From Akkermansiaceae bacterium (lineage in GTDB: Bacteria > Verrucomicrobiota > Verrucomicrobiia > Verrucomicrobiales > Akkermansiaceae): a stretch of 34,682 nt of DNA. Location: NCBI GenBank assembly GCA_903827375.1, contig CAIKHZ010000306.1, positions 1 through 34,682 of the forward strand. The letters run 5' to 3'. Positions within the stretch are counted from its first letter, which is position 1. Each line of letters opens with the position of its first letter. Below the pieces are notes generated by a model. That model made no database searches. It was given only the letters and a program-made list of their open reading frames with translations, and was not told the DNA's origin. Shown here piece after piece: positions 1 to 8,578 of the stretch. A program made the position numbers and the translations under genes.

Positions 1-1
1 G

Positions 2-169
2 GCGGAGTCGTTCGGAGGGGGCGGCGCGGCGCTGGCGCAGGGTGCCCGGCGCTTGGCTCGGTCACTGCGGGCCTTTGAGCTAGGTGGCGCGGACGAGTGC
101 GACCACAATGGTCCCAAGGAACTTTGGGTTACAGACAATAAGAATGGTGCTGACAATCCGTGTCCATGA
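2..169 (+). CDS. 3' end of an unidentified protein (partial)
   Basis: This frame is open from the window edge to a TGA at 167-169. Its third codon positions are strongly G/C for the first 30 or so codons, which the other two frames do not match. The visible residues include a Gly/Ala stretch and then an Arg/Leu-rich, amphipathic-looking segment (ARRLARSLRAFELGG). A tail of that type is seen at the C-terminus of methyl-accepting chemotaxis proteins, but the piece is too short to assign. After about position 95 the sequence becomes less G/C-biased, so the last 20 codons may be a read-through tail. The product is unknown. Confidence 0.35.
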   Translation, partial: AESFGGGGAALAQGARRLARSLRAFELGGADECDHNGPKELWVTDNKNGADNPCP

Positions 170-255
170 CCACCTCAGAGCAGACGGATTCCCCGGGACG
201 CAGGTTTGTATCTGCTCAATGCCACTGTGAATGACCCAACCAAGCAAACCGAAGC

Positions 256-1488
256 ATGAAACGTCCAAAGTATCCATTCCATCACACGGTGCCGATCAAG
301 GCGGCGATCAGCATGAAACTGATCCTCGCGGGAGCCGTGTGCGCAGGCAGTCTCCCTCCCGGCCTTTCAACCGCTGCTCAAGATCTGCGGGTCGAGTCGG
401 ACGCGGCCGCCGCCATCGTCCCCTATGTATCTTCTGATAATCTGGGTGTCCTTTACCAAGACAGCCACAATCGGATCCTTGAGAGATTTGGTTTTTCAGG
501 CGAATTTCAACTGCAATATGCGAGTGGCGAATCCAACCATGGCTCGTTCGGCTCGAAGGATATTCCTGCGAGGAGTCGCTGGGAGGAGATTGATGTTCGC
601 CGCTTGCGTGTGGGCTTTTTGTCTGAGTGGTTCGATGTCTTCAAATTTTATGGAAACATGGACATCAATCCGCAGTTGGATCCTGTTTACAAGGATCTCT
701 ACGACCTGGCCCTGACCTATGCCCCCAACGATGCTTTCAACCTGAGCATCGGTAAGAGCAAGGCGCGCTGGTTCACCCAGGAATACAACACCCGTACCCG
801 GGAGTTGATCGTCTTTGAACAGGCTCTCCTCGTCAGCACCTTGGTGCCACAGCAGCTCACCGGTATCTGGATCACCGGCAAAGCCGACCACTGGGTGTAC
901 GCGCTCGCCGGCTTTGCCGGCGACAATGAAACTGCGTTCAGCCGCTTCAATCGGGGTGCGGTGATTCAGTCCGAGGTGGGATATGATTTTGCATCTGAAC
1001 TCAAGGTTGATACGGCACTGGTCAAATTCGATTACCAGAAAAGCTCCAGCCCCGGAAACAGCAACGGCCCAGGAAAATTCAGCAATGCATTCTCCCTCAA
1101 CACCACCTATCAACAGGGGCGCTTCTATGCCTGTTCAGATATGCTCGGTGCCATTGGTCAAGGCACCCAGGGTGATGCTTGGGGCGTCGAGCTGACACCG
1201 ACGTATTTTCTTATCGAGCACCAGCTTCAGTTAGTTCTCCGCTATCAGTTTGCTCATGGCGACAACGCCGGCCTTCACCTGCAGAGCCGCTATGAAGGAC
1301 TGGCCTCAGGCATGATCGCCACCAAGGGCGCGGGCCGCGACTATAACGCCGCCTACTTGGGCCTCAACTACTATATCCACGGTCACAATCTCAAGCTCAT
1401 GGCGGGTGAGGAATTCAACAGCATGACTGGAGGAAAACAGAATTTCAACGGCTGGACCACCCTCCTGGGGCTGCGTGCCTCTTTCTAA
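256..1488 (+). CDS. Phosphate-selective porin O/P-like outer-membrane protein
   Basis: A 410-aa beta-barrel protein predicted to form a passive outer-membrane channel for anions or small solutes. A second Met at residue 20 (position 313) begins a more typical signal peptide (MKLILAGAVCAG, cleavage likely after STAAQ), so 313 may be the real start; neither start has a strong Shine-Dalgarno. The mature part has many alternating polar/aromatic strands, and the chain ends in Phe as barrel substrates of the BAM machinery do. The stretch with RRLRVGFLSEWFDVFKFYG and the following DINP segment resembles the OprP/OprO family (PF07396), in which an N-terminal strand and a downstream 'YAP' segment are conserved. 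Substrate specificity cannot be read from the sequence. It converges with the next gene, with 63 nt between stops. Confidence 0.7.
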   Translation: MKRPKYPFHHTVPIKAAISMKLILAGAVCAGSLPPGLSTAAQDLRVESDAAAAIVPYVSSDNLGVLYQDSHNRILERFGFSGEFQLQYASGESNHGSFGSKDIPARSRWEEIDVRRLRVGFLSEWFDVFKFYGNMDINPQLDPVYKDLYDLALTYAPNDAFNLSIGKSKARWFTQEYNTRTRELIVFEQALLVSTLVPQQLTGIWITGKADHWVYALAGFAGDNETAFSRFNRGAVIQSEVGYDFASELKVDTALVKFDYQKSSSPGNSNGPGKFSNAFSLNTTYQQGRFYACSDMLGAIGQGTQGDAWGVELTPTYFLIEHQLQLVLRYQFAHGDNAGLHLQSRYEGLASGMIATKGAGRDYNAAYLGLNYYIHGHNLKLMAGEEFNSMTGGKQNFNGWTTLLGLRASF

Positions 1489-1551
1489 TTGCGATCTTAG
1501 GGCTTACGAGGCATTTTCCCCCTGGGATGGCAGAGCCGAGGTCTGGGTGGC

Positions 1552-3987
1552 TCAAGGGGCCCGCGTGGTGCTTGGCGCAACGGCGCGTTTTGCACGGCGC
1601 AGCAGCAATTCGTAGCGCTTTTCCAGGGTTTCGGCGTGATCTGCATCGCCGGCAGTCCGATAGAAGCCGCACATCATTTTGTAGATTTCCACTTCGGTGG
1701 TGGCGCGGAACCAATTGGTGCTGCCGGTTTCCACGACCCGTTTGAAGGCCCGCTCGATATCGTGGGCCGCTTTGAGTGCCAGCTCCGGATCATCCTTGCA
1801 ATAGCCGAAATAATCTTGAGCCATCATTTTGAAGCCGGTGATGCTTCCGCCGTAGTCGCGCAGTGCCCGCTCATAGAGGTTGCCGATGTCGCGTTTCGCA
1901 TTGGGGCCGCCGCGTTGCATGATCAATTCCGCCTCGCGTTTGAGCGACGTGGCGATCAAATCCTTCTGCTCGCCCGCGTCGTGCTCGATTTTCCAGCGAT
2001 CACGCAGAAATGCGTGTTTGGCCTCTCCCTCCGTTCCGTAGGGAAAGACAAACTGCGATTCGGCAGTGGCGGCGAGTTGTGCCATCCGTGGGTTTTTTTT
2101 GAATTCGCGCCGCAAATCCAGCACGAACTTTTTCCAGTCAGCTAGGTTGTTAGGTACTGCTGGGTCGCCGGTGATGGTCGTTTGGCGGCTCATCAGGGCA
2201 AACAATGCTTGCCAGGTTTCGACGAAGGAATGGCCGATGCGATTGGCGAGGTGGACGGTGGCGGCGTGGTCCACGGGCATGTTGCTGGCGGCGAAAAAGT
2301 CCGCCAACCAGAAATGCCGCCAGACGGCGATGAAGGTGGCATGGGTTTTGTGAGATCGATCATTCCACAACTGGATTTCCTGTTCGCTGGTGGGCTCACC
2401 GGTTTGGGGATTTCCGGCGATGCCGTTGGAAGCGCCGCTGATGCGGCCGACTCCGGTGAACCACTGGTCGGGATCGGCTTTGATGCCAGCCCAGGCATGG
2501 CCGCCGAGATTGGTTTCGCCGCCGATGGTCATGGCGGGGATTCCTTGAGCGCGGGCGGTGTTGACGCAGAAATACGATTGGTCGCCGCAGATGCCACCCC
2601 ATTTGAGGATCTCGGCGAACGAGTATTCCTTGTAGGGGTTGTAACCATCGACGGCGCGTTTCATGAGATATTTGATCATCCCGTATGCGTTGCCCCAGCT
2701 TTTCCGGTTGAGGCGCATTTTTTCAAGTGACCATTCGAGTTCTGACGTGGGGACAGGAGCGCAAACCACCCAGATGAGGTCGCGGGCGCTTGACTTGTGG
2801 ACCGGGGCTGCCAGTTTGCATTTTTCGTCCTTTTCGACGTACCAGAGGTAGCGCTTGACGGGATCGACCGCAGATTCGGAAGCAGCCCCTGATTTGCCCG
2901 TCACCTGGGAAACTCCCATGGGTTTGTCAAAGACCACGGCACAGGCAACCGCCAACGAAAAGAATTTTTCATAATTTTTCTCATTGAGCGGCCACACGTC
3001 CATCAGGAACTTGAGCACCTTGCCGCAATCATTCTTGGGATGGAGGGTGACCAGCAATTCCTCCATCGCCTGGTTGTGGTGCAGCAGCCAGGAGAACATC
3101 CCCGCCGTGTAATGATCCGTCACTAGGCGGGTGATTTCGGATTCGGAAAACCAGCCGAGCGTCCTCCAGCGGAGGATCGCTTGATAGAGAACCGGTTCCT
3201 TCCATACGGCGTCGAAGCGGCTCAAGTCTCGCCCCTGAGGGATGCCTGCGAGGGCGGCATGGATGGATCGGGCGAGCAGGCTGCGATAGGCGCTCCATGC
3301 CTTGCCATCAGTCGCGAGGTCGAGAAGCTCACTATCGCGGCGGAGCGCCGCCTCGCGCTGCGAGTCCATGCCAGTGAGAAGCAGCACTGGTTCGGCGGCC
3401 AGGCGCTCCGCCTCGCTGGGTTTGGCTTTGGCGATGACCTTGTCCGGTTCGGGTACTTTCGCAGGGGGCGGTGGGGAAAGCGGGACTGCCGGAGGCACGA
3501 CCTTGGGTGCTTTGGCTGGAGCCCGTGCCACGACTGGCGGCTTGGGCGTCGCAGTCGGCGGGGGAGGGGGCTGCGGTGCCGGGCTGGCGGCAGGAGGTGC
3601 CGGAGGTGGCGCGGGTGTGATTACGTCCAAGACTTCGATGCAAATGAAAAACGCTGCCACGGCGAGGGCACCGACCCAAAAGGCGCTGCGGACGCTCTTC
3701 AGAGTGGGGTTACGGAATGCCCGGATCAAGCGCGCCTTGTGTTTGCCAACTGGCATGGGCAGGGGAGCAGCTGGTGATGGCGGACCGCTTCCCGGGATTT
3801 GGCCGTCGGCAGGCGGCTTTTCGGGTTGGTGAGCCTGGGCTGCCTCTAGCCGAGGGCGGACAACCGAGGACGTCGGATTGCGGTGAAGGGGGGCGGCGGA
3901 ACCCTTGGGAATCAGCCCGTCAGCCCCGGCTGGCTGGCCCGATGCTGCCGGTTGGACTGAAAAATTGCGTTTCGACGTTGGCTTCAT
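1552..3987 (-). CDS. Membrane-anchored transglutaminase-like cysteine protein
   Basis: An 811-aa protein. Residues 1-100 are basic and Pro-rich and probably cytoplasmic. Residues 101-123 form one hydrophobic segment, followed by a Pro/Ala-rich spacer (about 124-190) and a large domain expected outside the membrane. In that domain GGICGDQS (Cys467) and, 30 residues on, GGHAW (His497) followed by ADPD (Asp505 or Asp507) match the Cys-His-Asp arrangement of the transglutaminase/protease-like core. Proteins of this fold make or break amide bonds, so a role in cross-linking or trimming envelope proteins is possible, but no substrate is evident. The C-terminal 250 residues are helical and look like a degenerate repeat region. 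The start is supported by AAGGGG 7 nt upstream of ATG. It diverges from the PEP-CTERM gene. Confidence 0.65.
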   Translation of the reverse strand: MKPTSKRNFSVQPAASGQPAGADGLIPKGSAAPLHRNPTSSVVRPRLEAAQAHQPEKPPADGQIPGSGPPSPAAPLPMPVGKHKARLIRAFRNPTLKSVRSAFWVGALAVAAFFICIEVLDVITPAPPPAPPAASPAPQPPPPPTATPKPPVVARAPAKAPKVVPPAVPLSPPPPAKVPEPDKVIAKAKPSEAERLAAEPVLLLTGMDSQREAALRRDSELLDLATDGKAWSAYRSLLARSIHAALAGIPQGRDLSRFDAVWKEPVLYQAILRWRTLGWFSESEITRLVTDHYTAGMFSWLLHHNQAMEELLVTLHPKNDCGKVLKFLMDVWPLNEKNYEKFFSLAVACAVVFDKPMGVSQVTGKSGAASESAVDPVKRYLWYVEKDEKCKLAAPVHKSSARDLIWVVCAPVPTSELEWSLEKMRLNRKSWGNAYGMIKYLMKRAVDGYNPYKEYSFAEILKWGGICGDQSYFCVNTARAQGIPAMTIGGETNLGGHAWAGIKADPDQWFTGVGRISGASNGIAGNPQTGEPTSEQEIQLWNDRSHKTHATFIAVWRHFWLADFFAASNMPVDHAATVHLANRIGHSFVETWQALFALMSRQTTITGDPAVPNNLADWKKFVLDLRREFKKNPRMAQLAATAESQFVFPYGTEGEAKHAFLRDRWKIEHDAGEQKDLIATSLKREAELIMQRGGPNAKRDIGNLYERALRDYGGSITGFKMMAQDYFGYCKDDPELALKAAHDIERAFKRVVETGSTNWFRATTEVEIYKMMCGFYRTAGDADHAETLEKRYELLLRRAKRAVAPSTTRAP

Positions 3988-3994
3988 TCGAGTA

Positions 3995-4000
3995 CCCCTT
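3995..4000 (-). promoter_or_regulatory. Shine-Dalgarno of the transglutaminase-like gene
   Basis: AAGGGG on the minus strand, 7 nt upstream of the ATG at 3987. It is the clearest ribosome binding site seen in the window and fixes the start of this gene. Most other genes here lack one. Confidence 0.6.
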
Positions 4001-4142
4001 CCCGTTCAGCGTACCTTTCCATCACGCATTACCAAGCATTTTGAGAAGAATTTCGATTTTTTTCTTGCCATGGGGGAGTGTATCGTCACCTTTCAAGAAT
4101 AGTTGTTCTTGCATAGCAAATCACCGCAGACAAAAATCCAAA

Positions 4143-5078
4143 ATGAAAATACGCGTCGCTTCCCTATTTTGTAAATCCTTCCATTCGAATGGGCAATTCC
4201 AGCTTCAGAACGCAGGCCATCGGTGCGTGAGTGCCGGATGGCTCGGTGCGGCCGCCTTGCTGGCTGTGGGCACACTGCAAGCTGCCACGGTCACAGCCCC
4301 CTACAGCGAGGATTTTCAGTCCTACGGTGCCGGTGCATCGTTAGCTAACGAGACCATCGGTTCTACGGGTTCGCCTACGTCGAATACATGGACCACCGTC
4401 ACCAGTGGTGGCAATACCTATTACCAAAACAATTTGTCCGGGGGCGGCAGCGCCAAGGGACTCGACTCGCTGCAGTTCAGCAACCTCGGTCCAGTGATGG
4501 CGGCAGGCACCGGCTTCCAGGTCTCGGTGGAGCTACTGCCACCCACCTCTGTGACCGCTGGCGCTAATGTCACTCAAGGGGTCCGCTTCCTCGCCGCAAC
4601 GACCGGTACTGTCAACGACGCTTATGCCGTGGATCTAAATATCGGCACCCTCAATGCGGGGCGCTTGCGTCTTGTCGAGTGGACCGGTTCGACTGCTGCC
4701 ATCTATCCGGACACGGCGCAAGGCAACCAACCGCTAGTGCCGAATTACAGCTCGTCCAAAACCTATCAGCTCAACGTTCTCGGGATGTATGATGGTTTGG
4801 GCAGGCTATCGATCACGGCGACGATTTATGACATAGCCGTACCCGCAGATTCGGCCACTTCGACATTTACGACGGGTACCAATGTTCTGTCGCCCGACGC
4901 GACCCCCCGCACCGGCAATTTTTTTGGGCTTTACACATCAACGTCCGGGGCCGTTACCGAAGTCACCAACTTCGACAATTTCAGCGTCACCGTCGTCCCT
5001 GAACCAAGCGCCTTGGCCCTCGGCTTGGCTGGTTTGATCGGTCTTGCTGGATTCCGGCGCAGGCGTCAGGCACCGTAA
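4143..5078 (+). CDS. PEP-CTERM sorting-domain protein, LamG-like
   Basis: A 311-aa exported protein. The frame is open further upstream, but the ATG at 4143 gives a plausible basic N-terminus followed by a hydrophobic segment and a cleavage site near LQAAT. The body is rich in Gly, Ser and Thr and opens with a YSEDFQSY motif, as in many concanavalin-like PEP-CTERM proteins. The C-terminus has the full tripartite sorting signal: VPEPS, a short hydrophobic helix (LALGLAGLIGLAGF) and RRRR. In the known pathway exosortase/EpsH recognises this signal and the protein goes to the cell surface or biofilm matrix. No exosortase gene is in the window. No Shine-Dalgarno precedes the start (AAATCCAAAATG). 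A hairpin follows the stop. Confidence 0.85.
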   Translation: MKIRVASLFCKSFHSNGQFQLQNAGHRCVSAGWLGAAALLAVGTLQAATVTAPYSEDFQSYGAGASLANETIGSTGSPTSNTWTTVTSGGNTYYQNNLSGGGSAKGLDSLQFSNLGPVMAAGTGFQVSVELLPPTSVTAGANVTQGVRFLAATTGTVNDAYAVDLNIGTLNAGRLRLVEWTGSTAAIYPDTAQGNQPLVPNYSSSKTYQLNVLGMYDGLGRLSITATIYDIAVPADSATSTFTTGTNVLSPDATPRTGNFFGLYTSTSGAVTEVTNFDNFSVTVVPEPSALALGLAGLIGLAGFRRRRQAP

Positions 5079-5102
5079 CCCAACGTTTTTTGATGTTGGG
5101 TT
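5077..5102 (+). terminator. Hairpin after the PEP-CTERM gene
   Basis: AACCCAAC (5077-5084) pairs perfectly with GTTGGGTT (5095-5102) around a T-rich 10-nt loop, starting inside the stop codon. There is no clear U-tract after the stem, so it may be a weak terminator or an mRNA 3'-end stabiliser. Confidence 0.45.
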
Positions 5103-5184
5103 TGATATGGTTTGCAATCGGCTGTTGCTGGTTGCTTCTGCACGACGGCCAACGTCCCTCTCTGAGCTATTTCCGGCCAAACCC

Positions 5185-6888
5185 ATGAGAATTTTGCCTC
5201 CCAGTCTTTGTTTCAGTTGGATAGTTCGTGGGGCGCTGGTTGCTGCGACTGGCTCCTTGCACGCCGCGTCGGTGGTCACCTATCCGTACAGGGGGGTCAC
5301 CCAGATTGTCAGGACGGAAACCTCGCCAAGGGCCGAGCACATCAATGTGATGCAAATCGACCTGACGACGCCGGGCATCCGGTTTCTTGTATCCAAAGGC
5401 AACAACCCGGTCGATGCGACAAACCGCGAAGTGACCGCAGCGAAAACGCTGGACTACATGACGGCCCAAAACGCGCAGATTGCCATCAACGCGCATTTTT
5501 TCCAAGTCAGCGACTCTGGGGCAACCGCGACGAAATGGGTCGTCGGTCTGGCGGCGTCGCAGGGATATGTGTATTCCTCATTTGAGGGGCCAACTCCGGC
5601 CGCCGCCAACCCGGTCAACTCGCTGAGCCTGACCCAGGACTACGCGATCATGACCAACGTGCCAGCCCTCAACATTGATGCTCAGAACAAAGCGCAGATT
5701 GTGCATTACGATGCAGGCAATGCCGATAAAAAGCACGTGCTGGAGTCGGTAACCCTCTACAATGCCGTGTGCGGGTCGGCCCAGATCGTGACCAACGGAG
5801 TCAAGAGTATCCCCACATACACCGGCAACGTCGCAACCGGCTTGATCACCAACGGCACCTACTCGGATGGCAATTCCTGGTACAACGCCGTCAATGCTCG
5901 CACCGCCATCGGGCTCTCCGCCGATAACCGCACGCTCACGCTTTTTACCATCGACGCTGCAGGCGGTAGCACCGGCATGACCGTCGGCGAGGTCGCCGAT
6001 ATGCTCAGAACCGACTACCAAGTGTGGAATGCGCTCAATTTGGACGGCGGCGGGTCCACCACCATGGCCTTGCAAGACCCCGTTACAAAAACGCGATCCG
6101 TGATTAACTCGTCATCCAATGGCAGCACCCCTCGCATCGTCGCCACTAGCTTGGTCGTTTTTGCGGACCCCCAAATTGCCGTCGAGCAGCCATCAGGTAC
6201 CAACCTAACCAGTGGTGGGCCAGCCATCGACTGCGGCAGCGCCAACATTGCCGGCAAGCCGACCACGCTCACCTTCACGGTGCGCAGCAGTGGTGCTGCC
6301 GACCTCAGCGGGTTGGCCGTGACCAAGACCGGTGCCAACGCCGCCGAGTTCACCGTCAGTGCGCTGGGGGCCACCACTCTGGCAGCCACCACCAGCACCC
6401 CTTTCACGGTCACCTTCACTCCTACCGCCGCCGGTACCCGGAGCGCCACAATTCATATCGCCAGCAACGACGCGACCAAGAACCCGTTCGATATTAATCT
6501 AACGGGCACCGGGGTGGCCACTTCGGTGCAAGCATGGCGGATGCTTCATTTCGGCAGTTATGATAATAGCGGCGATGGCGCAGACCTCAACGATTACTGC
6601 AAGGACGGTCTCCCAAATCTTATCAAATTTGCCCTTGGACTGGATCCTAAATTGAGCGGGGCCGGGCTGCTGCCCAGCCCCCAGCGCAGCGAAAACGGCC
6701 TGACCCTTGGTTTCAACCAACCCGCCGGGGTCACTGGCATCACCTACTCGGTGGAAAGCAGCGAGACGATGCTTCCCGACAGTTGGAGCGCGCTCCCCGA
6801 CACGGGGACCTCACCGCAGCATTCCTTTAGCGTTCCTGTGGGAGGCAAAGGCATGATCTATATGCGCATCAAGGTTACCAGCCCTTAG
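5185..6888 (+). CDS. Secreted NAGPA-like phosphodiester glycosidase with a choice-of-anchor D-type domain
   Basis: 567 aa from the ATG at 5185. This start gives a clean signal peptide ending SLHAAS; the frame is open further upstream and overlaps the previous gene. Residues about 35-330 match the phosphodiester glycosidase family (NAGPA/DUF2233, PF09992). The landmarks are AINAHFF (101-107), an ARTAIGLSADNRTL block (about 238-251) and NLDGGGSTTM (285-294), the family's signature loop. Relatives remove phospho-linked sugars such as GlcNAc-1-phosphate, so an exopolysaccharide or cell-wall sugar phosphodiester is a likely substrate. Residues about 330-450 form an Ig-like domain of the choice-of-anchor D / ASPM-SPD-2-Hydin type (FTVTFTPTAAGTRSA). 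The last 110 residues begin with an Asp/Asn-rich loop and end in a small beta domain. No Shine-Dalgarno; the ATG is preceded by AAACCC. Confidence 0.75.
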   Translation: MRILPPSLCFSWIVRGALVAATGSLHAASVVTYPYRGVTQIVRTETSPRAEHINVMQIDLTTPGIRFLVSKGNNPVDATNREVTAAKTLDYMTAQNAQIAINAHFFQVSDSGATATKWVVGLAASQGYVYSSFEGPTPAAANPVNSLSLTQDYAIMTNVPALNIDAQNKAQIVHYDAGNADKKHVLESVTLYNAVCGSAQIVTNGVKSIPTYTGNVATGLITNGTYSDGNSWYNAVNARTAIGLSADNRTLTLFTIDAAGGSTGMTVGEVADMLRTDYQVWNALNLDGGGSTTMALQDPVTKTRSVINSSSNGSTPRIVATSLVVFADPQIAVEQPSGTNLTSGGPAIDCGSANIAGKPTTLTFTVRSSGAADLSGLAVTKTGANAAEFTVSALGATTLAATTSTPFTVTFTPTAAGTRSATIHIASNDATKNPFDINLTGTGVATSVQAWRMLHFGSYDNSGDGADLNDYCKDGLPNLIKFALGLDPKLSGAGLLPSPQRSENGLTLGFNQPAGVTGITYSVESSETMLPDSWSALPDTGTSPQHSFSVPVGGKGMIYMRIKVTSP

Positions 6889-7122
6889 GTGCTCCGCACA
6901 CTCGCCATCAACAATGCCCAGCGCCAGGGTCTTTGCGGGGGCTTCGTCGGGATCATCCATCAGGAAGATCACTGCCATCACTGCGGTGCCCGGACATCTG
7001 TGCTTGTTGTCTTGTCGTCTCCAGCATCCCGTTCTGTTGAAAAATTATCGCTTGCAGTTGACCGCAGCGGCCTGTGGCCCTATCACCAGCGCGCACAGGT
7101 ATAAAACATTCTTTTTTCTCTA

Positions 7123-8238
7123 ATGGAACCAACCACCACAGCTTACGGCACATGGAGCGGCGGCCGCTTCATGCACTTCGGAGAAACCCTCAGCGAGGAG
7201 CGCTTCTGCGGATGCATCAGCACGGCCTACGAGGCTGGCCTGCGCACCTTCGTCAGTGCTGACGTTTACGGCAACGGCAAGGCGGACGAATTGCTCGGCG
7301 TGGCCCTTCAGGGTGTGCCCCGCGATACATACTGCCTGGTTGGTATGATTGGCCATGATTTTTACCAAGGTCAGCGGGAGGGTAGCCGCGGATACCCGCG
7401 TTTCACTGACGAGTCCTTGCGCGGAGTTGAGGATTACGCGGGGTATGTGCGGATGGCGACGGATCGCTCGTTGGAACGCTGCGGAACCGATCATTTCGAT
7501 GTGCTGATGCTGCATAACCCGGACAACACTGGATTTACCAGCGAAGCGGTGTGGCAGGCCATGAGAGCGGTGAAGGACGAAGGTCTGACCACGCAACTGG
7601 GAATCGCCCCGGGTCCGGCCAATGGCTTCACCCTGGACCTCCTTGCGTGCTACGAGAATTTCGGTGAACTCATTGACTGGGCGATGCTGATATTGAATCC
7701 ACTGGAGCCGTGGCCGGTGGGCCTGACGTTGCCGGCTTGCGAGCGCCACGGGGTGAAAGTGCTCACGCGGGTGGTGGACTACGGTGGCGTTTTTCACGGC
7801 GATCTGAGTGCCAGCCATGAATTCAGGCCTGGCGATCACCGCACGTTCCGGCCCGAAGGTTGGGTCGCAGGAGCCCTGGCAAAGGTCGAACGGATGCGGC
7901 CTTTCGCTGATAAGCACGGGCTGACGTTGTTGGAATTTGCTTCGATTTGGAACCTCAGTCATCCCGCTGTGGCCAGCGTGGTGCCTACATTTATGCAGGA
8001 AAGCGGTGCTGCTGCCCGCCCAATCGAAGGGAAAATCCGCGAGTTTGCCCGCCTGCCCGACCTCCGCCTCAGCCCTGAGGAAGTGGAAGCCGTGCGGCTT
8101 ATCGGCGACAATACCGGATGCATGACCCTGAAGGGGGCCAGCCATCGCCACCTCACCAGTGAGCGGCCCGACGAATGGCCAATGCGCCAGGAATTGCTGG
8201 ATCTGGCCGCCCGCCAGGGGCTCGGATCCGAATGGTGA
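7123..8238 (+). CDS. Aldo/keto reductase homologue with altered catalytic residues
   Basis: A 371-aa cytoplasmic protein with the aldo/keto reductase layout: FVSADVYGNGKADELLG (residues 43-59), DHFDVLMLHNPD (123-134) and a GIAPGPANG block. Aligned with the family, Tyr49 and His131 of the catalytic tetrad are present. The usual Asp (FDTA..Y) is Val44, and the usual Lys (ATKVG) is Met75 in LVGMIG. Classical NADPH-dependent carbonyl reduction through Asp-Tyr-Lys-His is therefore doubtful. The protein may be a redox-inactive binder, a sugar epimerase/dehydratase-like relative, or an enzyme of different chemistry. The C-terminal 60 residues go beyond the usual barrel end. The gene stands alone, 234 nt after the previous one, and is followed by tandem hairpins. 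Confidence 0.75.
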   Translation: MEPTTTAYGTWSGGRFMHFGETLSEERFCGCISTAYEAGLRTFVSADVYGNGKADELLGVALQGVPRDTYCLVGMIGHDFYQGQREGSRGYPRFTDESLRGVEDYAGYVRMATDRSLERCGTDHFDVLMLHNPDNTGFTSEAVWQAMRAVKDEGLTTQLGIAPGPANGFTLDLLACYENFGELIDWAMLILNPLEPWPVGLTLPACERHGVKVLTRVVDYGGVFHGDLSASHEFRPGDHRTFRPEGWVAGALAKVERMRPFADKHGLTLLEFASIWNLSHPAVASVVPTFMQESGAAARPIEGKIREFARLPDLRLSPEEVEAVRLIGDNTGCMTLKGASHRHLTSERPDEWPMRQELLDLAARQGLGSEW

Positions 8239-8248
8239 TGGACTCGGC

Positions 8249-8297
8249 GTCCCCGCAAGGGGGCTCTCGGTTGCAAACTACCAGTTTTGGTAGTTTG
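8249..8297 (+). terminator. Tandem hairpins after the aldo/keto reductase gene
   Basis: Two stems follow the stop at 8238. The first, 8249-8264, has a 6-bp stem (including one G-T pair) closed by a GCAA tetraloop, with CCCC pairing with GGGG. The second, 8274-8297, is a perfect 10-bp stem (CAAACTACCA / TGGTAGTTTG) around GTTT. Neither has a long U-tract. They probably end or protect the transcript. Confidence 0.55.
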
Positions 8298-8578
8298 GGA
8301 CGGAATGAAGTCACTGCGGACTTCCGGAAGAGAACTGCAAGTATCGGATCCTGTGGATTCCGCAGTTTGCATTTCTTGTCGAACGAATTATTTTCAGTCT
8401 TCGCGGATTGATCAGTCATTTCGCAATTTGAGCATTGCGAAAGCCGCCTTATTGATCAGAATCCGTTGACAACGTTGGCCTTTGCGGTTCTGGTTTTTGC
8501 GTGAGTCGTCCTCCTTTCATTGGTGGCTCACCCATGATCAGTGTAGAGGTTTTTCGCAGTGATCTTTAACTAAAACCC
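8298..8578 (+). other. Intergenic leader upstream of cassette protein A
   Basis: This stretch, with the hairpins before it, makes a 340-nt gap without a convincing gene. It is more A/T-rich than the surroundings, as expected for a promoter region of the cassette protein A gene. A TTGACA hexamer occurs at 8466-8471, but I see no good -10 partner at 17-18 nt. Short frames crossing it have no coding character. Confidence 0.4.

Noticed and set aside
80-277. Minus-strand frame opposite the first 280 nt
   Set aside because: It overlaps the G/C-third-position frame on the plus strand and has no recognisable protein features.
3181-3832. Long plus-strand frames opposite the transglutaminase-like gene
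   Set aside because: They are shadows of its Pro/Ala-rich spacer; the Gly/Arg-rich translations are antisense artefacts.
6889-7122. Possible minus-strand coding fragment between the glycosidase and aldo/keto reductase genes
   Set aside because: One frame reads smoothly for about 55 codons, but it runs antisense into the glycosidase gene, has no start signal and matches nothing I know.
8466-8471. TTGACA as a sigma-70 -35 box for cassette protein A
   Set aside because: No acceptable -10 hexamer is found at the right distance, so a promoter is not called.
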